Shown piece after piece: positions 6,353 to 6,567 of a DNA stretch of 6,567 nucleotides. Origin of the DNA: Armatimonadota bacterium (GTDB lineage: Bacteria > Armatimonadota > Armatimonadia > Armatimonadales > Armatimonadaceae); assembly GCA_014379275.1 (NCBI GenBank), contig JACMMA010000289.1, positions 1 through 6,567 on the forward strand, given 5' to 3'. The notes under the pieces were generated by a model, which was not told the DNA's origin, made no database searches, and worked only from the letters and a program-made list of their open reading frames with translations. The stretch's first letter is position 1. Each line of letters starts with the position of its first letter. Both the position numbers and the translations under genes were made by a program.

Positions 6353-6508
6353 ATCACTCGTACTTTAACCGATCCGCCTCGCAATTCCTGCCTGCGTTTG
6401 GGGTCTACATGTTGTTTTTTGTCCTACGCGGACGGCGCCAACGCATCGTTGGATCGGTTTCACCTGCGGTGCTCGTGACTACTTGGTAATCATGTCTCGG
6501 TCCTTTCC
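6353..6508. other. Upstream region of the enolase-family/oxidoreductase operon
   Basis: No credible gene is seen in these 156 bp; they should hold the operon promoter on the minus strand, but no convincing -35/-10 pair can be singled out. A 9-bp inverted repeat, AACCGATCC at 6367-6375 and GGATCGGTT at 6451-6459, is separated by 75 bp. It could be a split operator or chance. The tetR/sigma operator core is not present here. Confidence 0.5.
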
Positions 6509-6567
6509 CGCTAATTCATCGGTTACGGTTTCTCACTTCGTGAGAAACCGTAACCGACGAATTCGCG
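6509..6567. repeat. 27-bp-arm hairpin at the right window edge
   Basis: Arms 6509-6535 and 6541-6567 are complementary at 25 of 27 positions around a 5-base CTTCG loop; the innermost TCGGTTACGGTTTCTCA (17 bp) pairs perfectly. The structure reaches the last base of the window and may extend further. It may be a terminator for an adjoining gene, or an intergenic repeat. No T-tract is visible on the minus-strand side, and the plus-strand side is outside the window. Confidence 0.85.

Noticed and set aside
6259..6489. Plus-strand open frame covering the operon upstream region
   Set aside because: It lies partly antisense to the enolase-family gene, has no recognisable domain and no clear ribosome-binding site, and its composition is that of a shadow frame.

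Overview
The window looks like a piece of chromosome from a moderately GC-rich, free-living Gram-negative-type bacterium. An ASPIC/UnbV FG-GAP protein, a signal-peptide FAD oxidoreductase, a mandelate-racemase-family enzyme and an intergenic repeat whose chance translations read like 'NRQDAEGAK' and 'APSASWRF' would all fit Planctomycetota, Armatimonadota, Verrucomicrobiota or a similar lineage. That taxonomic guess rests on gene content alone and is weak. No RNA gene, CRISPR array or insertion sequence is visible.

Layout from left to right. Bases 1-744 (+) hold the 3' part of an FG-GAP/VCBS-repeat protein ending in an ASPIC/UnbV domain. Everything else that codes is on the minus strand and reads right to left: an enolase-superfamily (mandelate racemase/muconate lactonizing type) gene at 6352-5189; nine bases on, a predicted exported FAD-dependent oxidoreductase at 5179-3422; a TetR-type repressor at 3299-2664 with its own terminator; an ECF-type sigma factor at 2530-1814; and a XerD-like tyrosine recombinase at 1696-827, which converges on the FG-GAP gene.

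Three kinds of non-coding structure stand out. First, two 31-bp palindromes lie before the tetR and sigma genes. They share a core, and their outer bases differ in a way that keeps each site self-complementary. This suggests one regulator, probably the TetR protein itself, controlling both its own gene and the sigma gene. Second, a perfect 39-bp inverted repeat with a 28-bp spacer fills almost the whole sigma-recombinase gap, and a diverged single arm sits just past the recombinase stop codon, so the recombinase gene is bracketed by copies of a dispersed repeat. Third, a 27-bp-arm hairpin ends exactly at the right edge of the window.

How the genes may work together: the two right-hand genes form a likely operon for oxidation/dehydration of a sugar acid or related hydroxy acid, but one product appears exported and the other cytoplasmic. 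The enolase-family protein is unusual because two of the three positions that normally bind Mg2+ appear substituted (Asn196, Arg248) and the second lysine of KxK is Gln169. The TetR-sigma pair looks like a small regulatory cascade with no anti-sigma gene next to it.
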